Source: Candidatus Levyibacteriota bacterium (GTDB lineage Bacteria; Patescibacteria; Microgenomatia; Levybacterales; UBA12049). From it: a stretch of DNA of 8,419 bases. The notes under the pieces were generated by a model, which saw only the letters and a list, made by a program, of their open reading frames with translations, was not told the DNA's origin and searched no databases. Made by a program: the position numbers and the translations under genes. Below are positions 1 through 5,648 of the stretch, piece after piece (position 1 is the stretch's first letter; each line of letters begins with the position of its first letter). The stretch spans positions 1 through 8,419 of the forward strand of contig PPGL01000040.1 of NCBI GenBank assembly GCA_003173915.1, in the 5' to 3' direction.

Positions 1-485
1 AGAGATACTGCTTGTTTTTCTGTTTGACAGAATGTTGCAAGTTTATACATTACTGGTTGAAACATTTCCATGTCTTCAATAACTTTTACTAAAGAACTTG
101 TCCGAGGAGTTTTCTTGTAATCATGAAACGATGCAATAATTCGCACGTCAATTTTTTGATTTTTAATTTCTTCCAAATCTTGTTTTTGTTTTTCTATATC
201 GAGATCTATAAATGTTCTGGTATTAGCAAGTGCTTTTATTAGTTCTAAACGATTTTCAAAAGGCATATGAATTGTTTCTCCATTCTTTCGACGGAAAACA
301 ATAATAAGACGATCCTGAAGAGGTGTGGGAAGATTCTTCACTTCGTTCAGAATAACAGGAAAAGTTTCGTCCAGATAATCAACCCACAATTCAAACATAT
401 CGTATGTATTAAGGTTCTTCTCAATCGTTTTTTTTGCGTCTTTGAGACTCGCTTTTATAATTGGTAAACAGATTTTTGATTTCAT
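1..485 (-). CDS. aroD: Type I 3-dehydroquinate dehydratase (3' end cut by window edge)
   Basis: Removes water from 3-dehydroquinate to give 3-dehydroshikimate, the third shikimate step, in the cytoplasm. About 161 residues are visible and the C-terminal third lies beyond base 1. Family marks seen: an opening strand like KICLPII, ELWVD (residues 32-36, family ExRxD), VFRR (63-66, family TFRS), ASFHDYKKTP (119-128) with the catalytic His121, and YKLA (147-150) with Lys148 as the Schiff-base lysine. Two oddities: the usual Arg two residues after Glu32 is Trp34, and the usual EGG after the FR motif is replaced by KNGE. Residues 44-52 read VILNEVKNL, the translation typical of a widespread palindromic repeat. 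The ATG at 485 has no clear Shine-Dalgarno. An in-frame ATG at 527 overlaps the aroE stop as TGATG and would add 14 residues encoded mostly by the repeat at 495-591. It is the last visible gene of the aro operon. The family call is firm; the start is uncertain. Confidence 0.85.
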   Translation of the reverse strand, partial: MKSKICLPIIKASLKDAKKTIEKNLNTYDMFELWVDYLDETFPVILNEVKNLPTPLQDRLIIVFRRKNGETIHMPFENRLELIKALANTRTFIDLDIEKQKQDLEEIKNQKIDVRIIASFHDYKKTPRTSSLVKVIEDMEMFQPVMYKLATFCQTEKQAVS

Positions 486-494
486 ATATTTATT

Positions 495-591
495 GTCATC
501 CCGACCGTAGTGGAGGGATCTCTGCATCAGCGATCATTTTTAATAAATTTTTTGAGATTCCTCGACTCCACTTCGTTCCGCTCGGAATGAC
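495..591. repeat. Imperfect palindromic repeat (REP/MITE-like, 'HSERSEESR' type)
   Basis: The outer arms are inverted repeats. The left arm (495-522) starts GTCATCCCGA and ends GGATCTC. The right arm (554-591), read on the minus strand, starts GTCATTCCGA and ends GAATCTC, with AGTGGAG shared inside both. The left arm lacks about ten inner bases present in the right arm. A loop of about 31 bases separates them. Translated, such elements commonly give peptides like HSERSEESR, and here the right arm gives HSERNEVESRNL as the end of AroE. The element sits at the aroE-aroD junction and contains the aroE stop. Membership of a repeat family is from recall; copy number in the genome cannot be seen here. 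Confidence 0.75.
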
Positions 592-1396
592 AGAGAGAAA
601 GAATCGCCTTTCTCATAATATCCTCTGGTGCTTTTTTGCCTGTATATAATGCAAACTGTGCTAGTCCCTGATCTAGTAACATTTCCGTACCATGGATAAT
701 GGTTGCTCCTTTTTCTTTTGCAATTTTTAAAAGTTTTGTTTCGTATGGTTTGTACACAATATCAAATACAATCTGATGAGCAGCAATTGCATTTTCAGAA
801 ATTGGAGACTTATTAGATTCCAAACCAACAGATGTCGTATTAATAATTACATCTCTACTTTTAATTTTTTCGCTGTCATCAATAGATGCATACTCGCATA
901 CAAATTCTTCAGCAAGGTTTTTTGCATGTTCAATTGTCCTATTAAAAATACAGATAGTCATGTTTAGTTGTTTGGCAGCATACACTGCTGCTCTTGCTGC
1001 TCCACCAGCTCCAAGAATTGCAACTGTTTTTCCTTTGTGATCTTTAAGTGGAGTTGCAATACCAATCCAATCAGTGTTGTAGCCAGTTAGTTTGCCATTA
1101 TTATTTACAATAGTATTTACTGCGCCAATTTTTTCTGCAACTGTGTCAATACCATCGAGCAGTTTCATAATCTGGGTTTTGTGAGGTATAGTAACAGTAA
1201 CTCCTCGGATACCAAAAGCTCGGATGCCTTCAATGGCTTTTCCCAAATGTTCTGGTGCTACGCGAGCAGCGACAAAAACAAACTCATTGTCTATTCCAAG
1301 TGCTTTGTATGCACTGTTATGCATGTGAGGTGAGAGTGAATGCTCAACAGGATCTCCAATAATCATGCAGATCTTTGTTTTTGAACTTATATTCAT
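527..1396 (-). CDS. aroE: Shikimate dehydrogenase with repeat-derived C-terminal tail
   Basis: NADPH-dependent reduction of 3-dehydroshikimate to shikimate, step four of the pathway. Substrate-domain marks: HSLSPHMHN (Ser20 and Ser22 bind shikimate), VTVTIPHK with catalytic Lys73, GAVNTI with Asn94, and GYNTDWIG with Asp109. Cofactor-domain marks: GAGGAARA (129-136) and NRT (152-154), the latter typical of NADP preference. Near the end are DIVYKPYETKLL and MLLDQGLAQF with the conserved Gln. INTTSVGL (185-192) stands where NxTPxGM is usual. The family end is reached near residue 267; the last 22 residues (HSERNEVESRNL and following) are encoded by the palindromic repeat at 495-591, suggesting loss of the original stop. 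The start is the ATG overlapping the aroA-aroK stop as ATGA, with GGAGG seven bases upstream. Confidence 0.95.
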   Translation of the reverse strand: MNISSKTKICMIIGDPVEHSLSPHMHNSAYKALGIDNEFVFVAARVAPEHLGKAIEGIRAFGIRGVTVTIPHKTQIMKLLDGIDTVAEKIGAVNTIVNNNGKLTGYNTDWIGIATPLKDHKGKTVAILGAGGAARAAVYAAKQLNMTICIFNRTIEHAKNLAEEFVCEYASIDDSEKIKSRDVIINTTSVGLESNKSPISENAIAAHQIVFDIVYKPYETKLLKIAKEKGATIIHGTEMLLDQGLAQFALYTGKKAPEDIMRKAILSLCHSERNEVESRNLKKFIKNDR

Positions 1397-3174
1397 ATTA
1401 TTTCCTCCAATTTTTCCATGATTTCATTTGTTATCATACCAAGAGATTTACCATCTGTTGAGACAGTAATATCTGCATGTTGTTCGTACAACGGTTTTCT
1501 TAGTTCAAACAGTTTTTTTGTTTGCGAGAAATCTGTCCATAATGGTCTGTTAGATGTATCAACCAGTCTTTTCTTTATAGTTTCAAATGTGGTTGAAAGA
1601 AAAATAACAGTTGCATTATGTGTAAGTGCGTCTATTGTTCTGGAATTTGTAATTACTCCTCCTCCTGCAGAAATAATAAGGTCTGTTTTATTTTTTAGAG
1701 ACTTTGCAACATCGTGTTCGAGTTTTCGAAATATCTCTTCTCCCTGAGTTTCAAAAATTTCTTTAATTGATTTTTTCTTAGATTTTTTTAATACCAAATA
1801 ATCCATTTCCACAACACTGCTTCCTATTTTTTTTGCCAGAAGAGGAGCAATAGAAGTTTTGCCAGCTCCCATAAAACCAGTTAGCACAATTTTGTCTTTG
1901 CGTACTTTCCGTTCTTTTATCTCAACTCCAACTTTTTTAAATTCTTTCCAAAAGTTGGGAAATGTTTTTGTAACTACATCTGGATTATTTATTCTCATTC
2001 CCGAAAGTTGTGTTCCAGCAACTGCAAATGCCATTGCCATACGATGATCGTTATATGTATCTATCGTTGCACTGTGAGGTTTTCCTCCGTGAATAATCAT
2101 CGTATTTGCTTTTATATCTACTTGTATTCCCATTTTTTTAAGTTCTGTGACAAGTGCTGCAATACGATCTGTTTCTTTTACTCGAAGCGATGATATTCCT
2201 AAAATTTTTGTTTCTCCTTTTGCAAAAGCTGCAAGTACTGCTAGTGTTTGGATTTGGTCTGGACAGTTTGTCATGTCTACGCTAACAGGTTTCACTCCTT
2301 TGCCAGAAATAATTATTCCTGTTTTTGTTTCCTTCATTTCATTTCCCATGAGAGAAAGAATTGTCAAAAATTCTTTATCTCCTTGTGCAGAATGTGGATG
2401 TAGATTTTTAAGTATTATTGTTGATTTTGTTAGTGCTGCAACTGTTGCAAAATAACATGCACTTGAAAAGTCCCCCTCAACAATAAAATCTTTCGCTGTG
2501 TATGTTCCTTCTACTGAAAATGTACTAGTATTTTCTACAACACTTACACCAAATAATTGCATGACTTCTTTTGTAAGCTCGACATAAGAACGAGAAATAA
2601 GTTCATCTTTCACAAAAAATTTGATATGCGCAATCGGTGCAATAAGAAGAAGTGCAGACAAAAACTGACTACTTATTTTTCCACTTACTGCAATTGTTTT
2701 GCTTGTTATTTTTTCTGATGTTATTTTAATAGGTGGAAAACCTTCTTTCTCAAGATAAGTAATTTGCGCTCCTGCAAGAGTGAGACTATCGACTAAATCT
2801 TTTATTGGTCGTTTTTTCAGTCCTTCCTCTCCTGTCAAAATTTTTTCTCCAGCTGTAATACACGAAAGAGCAATTAAAAATCTAAGTGTAAGTCCAGAAA
2901 GTTTACAGTCAAGAATATATGAATTATTTTTAATATCATCAATATTTCCTACAACAAGTATGTCATTTCCGCTTTTTTGTATTTTTATTCCAAGTGTTTT
3001 CAGACATGCAATCATTGCTTCTGTGTCATCACTTATCAAGGGATTTTTTATTAGCACAGCATTTTTTGTGAGAGCTGCAAGTAACAAAGCTCTATTGGTA
3101 ATAGATTTAGAACCAGGTACAGAAATTGTTGGTATACCAGCATGTTTGGATGGTGAAAGAAGTAGTTGTTTCAT
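1393..3174 (-). CDS. aroA-aroK: Fusion of EPSP synthase (N-terminal) and shikimate kinase (C-terminal)
   Basis: A single 593-residue chain covering steps five and six: phosphorylation of shikimate, then condensation with phosphoenolpyruvate. EPSP synthase spans about 1-420: PGSKSITNRAL (20-30), SGLTLRFL (93-100), LTGEEGLKKRPIKDLVDSL (113-131), ISSQFLSALLL (167-177), EGDFSSACYF (233-242), CPDQIQTLAVLAAF (304-317), LRVKETDRI (330-338) and YNDHRMAMAFAV (374-385). Shikimate kinase spans about 427-593: P-loop GFMGAGKT (433-440), VVEMD (454-458, DxD-like with the first Asp changed to Glu), FRKLE (482-486), AGGG (503-506), NRPLW (542-546) and the lid/adenine-side LRKPLYEQHAD (558-568). No Met lies between residues 401 and 434, so separate internal initiation at ATG is unlikely. 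The ATG overlaps the aroB stop as ATGA, with AGGTGA seven bases upstream (3182-3187). Both domains keep most catalytic residues. Confidence 0.95.
   Translation of the reverse strand: MKQLLLSPSKHAGIPTISVPGSKSITNRALLLAALTKNAVLIKNPLISDDTEAMIACLKTLGIKIQKSGNDILVVGNIDDIKNNSYILDCKLSGLTLRFLIALSCITAGEKILTGEEGLKKRPIKDLVDSLTLAGAQITYLEKEGFPPIKITSEKITSKTIAVSGKISSQFLSALLLIAPIAHIKFFVKDELISRSYVELTKEVMQLFGVSVVENTSTFSVEGTYTAKDFIVEGDFSSACYFATVAALTKSTIILKNLHPHSAQGDKEFLTILSLMGNEMKETKTGIIISGKGVKPVSVDMTNCPDQIQTLAVLAAFAKGETKILGISSLRVKETDRIAALVTELKKMGIQVDIKANTMIIHGGKPHSATIDTYNDHRMAMAFAVAGTQLSGMRINNPDVVTKTFPNFWKEFKKVGVEIKERKVRKDKIVLTGFMGAGKTSIAPLLAKKIGSSVVEMDYLVLKKSKKKSIKEIFETQGEEIFRKLEHDVAKSLKNKTDLIISAGGGVITNSRTIDALTHNATVIFLSTTFETIKKRLVDTSNRPLWTDFSQTKKLFELRKPLYEQHADITVSTDGKSLGMITNEIMEKLEEII
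1404..1408 (-). promoter_or_regulatory. Shine-Dalgarno of aroE
   Basis: GGAGG on the minus strand lies inside the end of aroA-aroK, exactly seven bases before the aroE ATG at 1396. It fixes that start and shows aroE can recruit ribosomes itself as well as through the ATGA overlap. Confidence 0.8.
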
Positions 3175-4253
3175 ACTTCAATCACCTGTCCAATTGCATC
3201 CTCAACATGTTTTTCAGATACTGTTTTGTTTATTACTCCCTTTCCAATTTTTTCTAAAAGTGTCCATTGCAATACTTTATTACTAGTTTTTTTATCGTGA
3301 AGCATTTTTTCTAAGACATCTTGTTTTTTTACTCCCCTAACTTTTGTCGGCAATCCAGCATCTTCTATTGTTTTATTAATTATGTCTAGCTCTTTTTTTG
3401 ATAGTAATCCATGAAAAAATGACAGGTAACTTTCGGCAATCATACCAATTGCAACAGCTTCTCCATGAAGCAGTGGATTCTCTGTTTGAAGAGTTACTGC
3501 TTCTAGTGCATGACCAATAGTATGGCCAAAATTTAATAGACGTCTCTCTCTTTTTTCTTCAATATCTTTTTCTGCAATCTGTGCTTTGATCTCACAGGAT
3601 TGTGCAATGATTTCTATCATTTCGTCTTTTGAAAAATCTTGTGGTTTTTTTGAGGTAACAAAAGAAAAATATTTTTTGTCTGCAATAAGACCATGTTTGA
3701 TAATTTCCCCAAATCCTTCAATAAAAATTCGTGAAGGAAGCGTCTCAAGAGTTTTAACATCGATGACTACTGCTTTTGGCTGCTGAAATGTTCCAATAAT
3801 ATTTTTAATATTTTCAAAATTTATTCCAGTTTTACCACCAACACTTGCATCAACTTGAGAAAGAAGTGTTGTTGGAACATTAATAAAATCAACACCGCGC
3901 ATAAATGTACTTGCGGCAAATCCTCCAACATCACAAACAACTCCTCCTCCGATATTGACGATAAGAGAAGATCGATCACAATTTTCTTTCAGAAGTTCTT
4001 TCCAGATATCCTCAGCTGTATCAATTGTTTTTGCTCTCTCTCCAAATGGTAAGACAATCATATGTGCTTTTTGACAAAAAAACTCAGGCATATTTTTAAG
4101 AAGTACCTTTTCTATCTGTTTGTCAGTAATAATAAATATGTTTCCATAGATAGACATATCGACAAGTTCTTCTATCTTTTGCAAGATATCAGAGCCAATA
4201 AATATTGGGTGTGTTTGTTGTTCTTTTATGGTATGTAACAATAATTTTTTCAT
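3171..4253 (-). CDS. aroB: 3-dehydroquinate synthase
   Basis: Converts DAHP to 3-dehydroquinate using bound NAD and a divalent metal, the second pathway step. It is 360 residues, a normal family length. Seen: PFGERAKT (69-76), the NAD-binding NIGGGVVCDVGGFAASTFMRG stretch (100-120), VPTTLLSQVDASVGGKTGIN (126-145), GTFQQPKAVV (154-163) and GFGEIIKHGLI (180-190). Metal ligands are expected at Glu183, His244 in NFGHTIGH, and His263 in LLHGEAV. The ATG overlaps the aroF stop as ATGA and has no clear Shine-Dalgarno, so it probably depends on re-initiation after aroF. Its own stop overlaps the aroA-aroK start the same way. Confidence 0.96.
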   Translation of the reverse strand: MKKLLLHTIKEQQTHPIFIGSDILQKIEELVDMSIYGNIFIITDKQIEKVLLKNMPEFFCQKAHMIVLPFGERAKTIDTAEDIWKELLKENCDRSSLIVNIGGGVVCDVGGFAASTFMRGVDFINVPTTLLSQVDASVGGKTGINFENIKNIIGTFQQPKAVVIDVKTLETLPSRIFIEGFGEIIKHGLIADKKYFSFVTSKKPQDFSKDEMIEIIAQSCEIKAQIAEKDIEEKRERRLLNFGHTIGHALEAVTLQTENPLLHGEAVAIGMIAESYLSFFHGLLSKKELDIINKTIEDAGLPTKVRGVKKQDVLEKMLHDKKTSNKVLQWTLLEKIGKGVINKTVSEKHVEDAIGQVIEV

Positions 4254-5047
4254 ATGATAATTGGTCTCATTCGTTTAGTCGACAATGATTTTACCAACTG
4301 CTTATATTGTGCCCATGTCAGCTGCTGATTTGCATCTGATAGCGCTTCCTTAGGGTTAGGATGTACTTCCACAATGTATCCATCAAAGGAATATGCATTT
4401 GACTCCTGTGCAATATGAAAAACTTTCTCAACACTGCCTCCCGTATGAGATGGATCAAAAATCATTTTAAGTCCTGTTTTTTCTTTCATGCGCATTGCCA
4501 TATCATAGTCCGGGACATTTCTATACGCGTGAGGATTGTATCCCATTGGCGCAAATCCCCTGTGGCACAAAAGAAAATTTTCCGGTTTAATTCCACCATC
4601 AAGCATGTGTTCGACAATTCCCTCCCAATGTTTTTCATTATGCCAAATTTGATTTTTTGCCATAACATATACCCTTTCGTCTTTTGCAACAATGCGTGCA
4701 ATTTCTCTTTGAATGTAGTGGTTTTGGTTTCGTGCTCCAATCCAAAGGAGTAATTTGCCACTGCCCAAAACTGGCAAAACCTTTTTCATGATTGCTTTTG
4801 CGTGTTCTGGGACCATAATTTCTGTTGAGGGATTTAGTCCCATTTTGGCAGCCTCAACCATGTAGGGAATTCCCTCTTCTCCCATTCCTTCAAAACCAGG
4901 TTTTGTTCGAGGTTTCCACAAACTTAGCCGTACAAAATCTACCCCTGCCTCTTTTGCTGCGGCCAGAGATAATTTTACCTGTGCGTCATTTTCGACTGCA
5001 CATGGACCTGCGATCATAAGTTTTCTTGTTAATTTCTGCATATTCAT
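4250..5047 (-). CDS. aroF: 3-deoxy-7-phosphoheptulonate (DAHP) synthase, type I-beta-like
   Basis: Condenses phosphoenolpyruvate with erythrose 4-phosphate, the committed first step of the pathway. Of 265 residues, nearly all belong to the TIM-barrel core: MIAGPCAVEN (11-20), WKPRTKPGFEG (44-54), WIGARN (102-107), MAKNQIW (129-135), CHRGFAPMGY (161-170), FDPSHTGG (197-204) and VEVHPNPKEALSDANQQL (226-243). Metal ligands are expected at Cys16, His201, Glu227 and Asp238. The KN in place of KRG and the WIGAR form recall the type found joined to chorismate mutase in Bacteroidetes, but no mutase or ferredoxin-like regulatory domain is present. The ATG at 5047 (or 5041) has no Shine-Dalgarno; it overlaps the stop of a 5-codon mini-ORF as ATGA. 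The symbol is by function and does not assign an E. coli isozyme. Confidence 0.93.
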   Translation of the reverse strand: MNMQKLTRKLMIAGPCAVENDAQVKLSLAAAKEAGVDFVRLSLWKPRTKPGFEGMGEEGIPYMVEAAKMGLNPSTEIMVPEHAKAIMKKVLPVLGSGKLLLWIGARNQNHYIQREIARIVAKDERVYVMAKNQIWHNEKHWEGIVEHMLDGGIKPENFLLCHRGFAPMGYNPHAYRNVPDYDMAMRMKEKTGLKMIFDPSHTGGSVEKVFHIAQESNAYSFDGYIVEVHPNPKEALSDANQQLTWAQYKQLVKSLSTKRMRPIII

Positions 5048-5061
5048 ATGTTTTTAGTCAT
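5044..5061 (-). CDS. Five-codon mini-ORF (MTKNI) coupled to aroF
   Basis: ATG ACT AAA AAC ATA TGA follows GGGAGG by seven bases, the same spacing used by aroE and aroA-aroK. Its TGA overlaps the aroF ATG as ATGA, repeating the coupling pattern of the downstream genes, while aroF itself lacks a Shine-Dalgarno. I infer that it delivers ribosomes to aroF. It is out of frame with aroF, so it is not a missed N-terminus. Translation is not proven. Confidence 0.5.
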   Translation of the reverse strand: MTKNI

Positions 5062-5085
5062 AAAAAAACCTCCCATTTGGGAGGT
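5062..5085 (-). terminator. Rho-independent terminator of the aro attenuator (segments 3:4)
   Basis: On the minus strand, ACCTCCC (5085-5079), loop AAAT, GGGAGGT (5074-5068), then six T. It is a perfect 7-base-pair stem followed by a U-run. It sits between the leader peptide stop and aroF, pointing into the operon, which is the position of an attenuator and not of a gene-end terminator. Confidence 0.85.
5069..5074 (-). promoter_or_regulatory. Shine-Dalgarno buried in the terminator stem
   Basis: GGGAGG forms the 3' arm of the terminator hairpin and lies seven bases before the mini-ORF ATG at 5061. When the terminator forms, this site is paired; when the antiterminator forms, it is free. Read-through and ribosome loading could therefore be controlled together. 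Confidence 0.6.
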
Positions 5086-5153
5086 GCTGCTTGTGTGTAT
5101 GGTTTTATTTACGCACTAAGCGACCCTCCCGCAAGGGGGGTAAAATAAAACCA
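5079..5153 (-). promoter_or_regulatory. Competing leader hairpins (segments 1:2 and 2:3)
   Basis: Segment 1:2 has a perfect outer stem of 11 pairs, TGGTTTTATTT (5153-5143) with AAATAAAACCA (5110-5100), and an inner hairpin CCCCCC-TTGC-GGGAGGG (5140-5124, one bulged A). Segment 1 is made of the leader's Trp-Phe-Tyr-Phe codons. Alternatively, GGGAGG (5130-5125) pairs with CCTCCC (5084-5079), extended by T-A and GCT with AGC across two bulges, which destroys the terminator. All three structures cannot coexist, as in trp/phe-type attenuators. Pairings were read by eye; energies were not computed. Confidence 0.8.
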
Positions 5154-5180
5154 AAAATAAGCTTTGTTGACTATTTTCAT
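5109..5180 (-). CDS. Aromatic amino acid leader peptide (23 aa) of the aro operon
   Basis: The ORF starts MKIVNKA, continues YFWFYF (codons 8-13: Tyr-Phe-Trp-Phe-Tyr-Phe), then TPLAGGSLSA and TAA. Six consecutive aromatic codons naming all three end products are very unlikely by chance in a short ORF just after a strong promoter and before a terminator. Ribosome stalling there would block the 1:2 hairpin, free GGGAGGG for antitermination and let aroF onward be expressed. A ribosome reaching the TAA would cover segment 2 and allow termination. No Shine-Dalgarno is possible if transcription starts where the promoter predicts (5183-5180), so initiation is probably leaderless or near-leaderless. 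No homologous leader is recognised. Confidence 0.82.
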   Translation of the reverse strand: MKIVNKAYFWFYFTPLAGGSLSA

Positions 5181-5189
5181 AGTAATTTA

Positions 5190-5218
5190 ATTATTGCATG
5201 TTTTTAAGAAGTTGTCAA
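5190..5218 (-). promoter_or_regulatory. Sigma-70-type promoter of the aro operon
   Basis: Perfect -35 TTGACA (5218-5213), a 17-base spacer, and -10 AATAAT (5195-5190) preceded by TGC, which makes an extended -10. The start of transcription is expected at about 5183-5180, at or just before the leader peptide ATG. The -35 box lies within the last codons of the upstream gene. Confidence 0.82.
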
Positions 5219-5611
5219 ACGATTAAACCACCCTGCAATCCGACGGGAAATAAATAGCATTTCTTCAAATTCCCATGCAAATTCGTTTGCCTGAGCTTCA
5301 TTGAATATACCACTCTGTGGTCTGTCAATAGGCTCTTGCGTAACGCTTCGACTCCTTCGATCAACTGTAAACAATCTTTCTCCGTGAATAAAAAATCCTT
5401 TATCCTCATATTGATCATTTGGATTTGATCCTGCTCTTCTATAAGCTTTAAAGGCATATTCTCTACCACTAGTTCCTGGACCGCCATCAAGAGGATTCGC
5501 TGGTGTATAGCCTTGTGTTTTTTCACGTTGTTTTCTTGCACTCTCTTGGTTTTTCCACATGACCTGTTCAGGGCTCGGTCTAAGAAAAGATCCTAAAATT
5601 TTCATACACAT
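5204..5611 (-). CDS. Hypothetical protein, 135 aa
   Basis: Not recognised. From ATG 5611 it reads MCMKILGSFLRPSPEQ and ends in WFNRLTTS. It is soluble-looking, with no signal peptide or membrane segment. The middle is rich in Gly, Pro, Arg and Gln (PANPLDGGPGTSGREY), followed by a more folded-looking part with GFFIHGERLFTVDRR and an amphipathic end, FAWEFEEMLFISRRIAG. The frame is favoured because third positions are mostly A/T, it is open over the whole region, and TATGAT lies six bases before ATG 5611. A TTG at 5641 or ATG at 5605 are other possible starts. It reads in the same direction as the aro operon and its 3' end holds that operon's -35 box. A second frame (5215-5541) on the same strand is also open but is less well supported. 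Confidence 0.6.
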   Translation of the reverse strand: MCMKILGSFLRPSPEQVMWKNQESARKQREKTQGYTPANPLDGGPGTSGREYAFKAYRRAGSNPNDQYEDKGFFIHGERLFTVDRRSRSVTQEPIDRPQSGIFNEAQANEFAWEFEEMLFISRRIAGWFNRLTTS

Positions 5612-5617
5612 TACTAT

Positions 5618-5623
5618 ATCATA
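5618..5623 (-). promoter_or_regulatory. Probable -10 box of the hypothetical gene
   Basis: TATGAT on the minus strand, five of six matches to TATAAT, ends six bases before ATG 5611. No good -35 is seen at 16-18 bases. It is supported mainly by its spacing, which matches the other promoters in the window. Confidence 0.4.
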
Positions 5624-5648
5624 TTTTTGCTTCTCGAACAACTTTTAT

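Noticed and set aside
461..649. Plus-strand ORF with CHPDRSGGISAS
   Set aside because: It is the antisense translation of the palindromic repeat and of the aroE end, not a gene.
4486..4761. 91-codon minus-strand ORF inside aroF
   Set aside because: It lies wholly within the well-supported DAHP synthase in another frame and has no Shine-Dalgarno or recognisable family.
5100..5153. The TGGTTTTATTT inverted repeat as an operator for a TyrR/TrpR-like repressor
   Set aside because: It lies downstream of the transcription start, inside the leader ORF, and coincides with the Trp-Phe-Tyr-Phe codons, so RNA pairing is the simpler explanation.
5062..5180. T-box or other riboswitch in the aro leader
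   Set aside because: The leader is only about 120 bases, has no T-box bulge or specifier-loop architecture that I can see, and is fully explained by a translated leader with competing hairpins.
5215..5541. 108-codon minus-strand ORF overlapping the hypothetical gene
   Set aside because: It covers only part of the region, has no promoter or Shine-Dalgarno at its start, and the other frame shows better A/T-ending codons and a promoter-spaced ATG.
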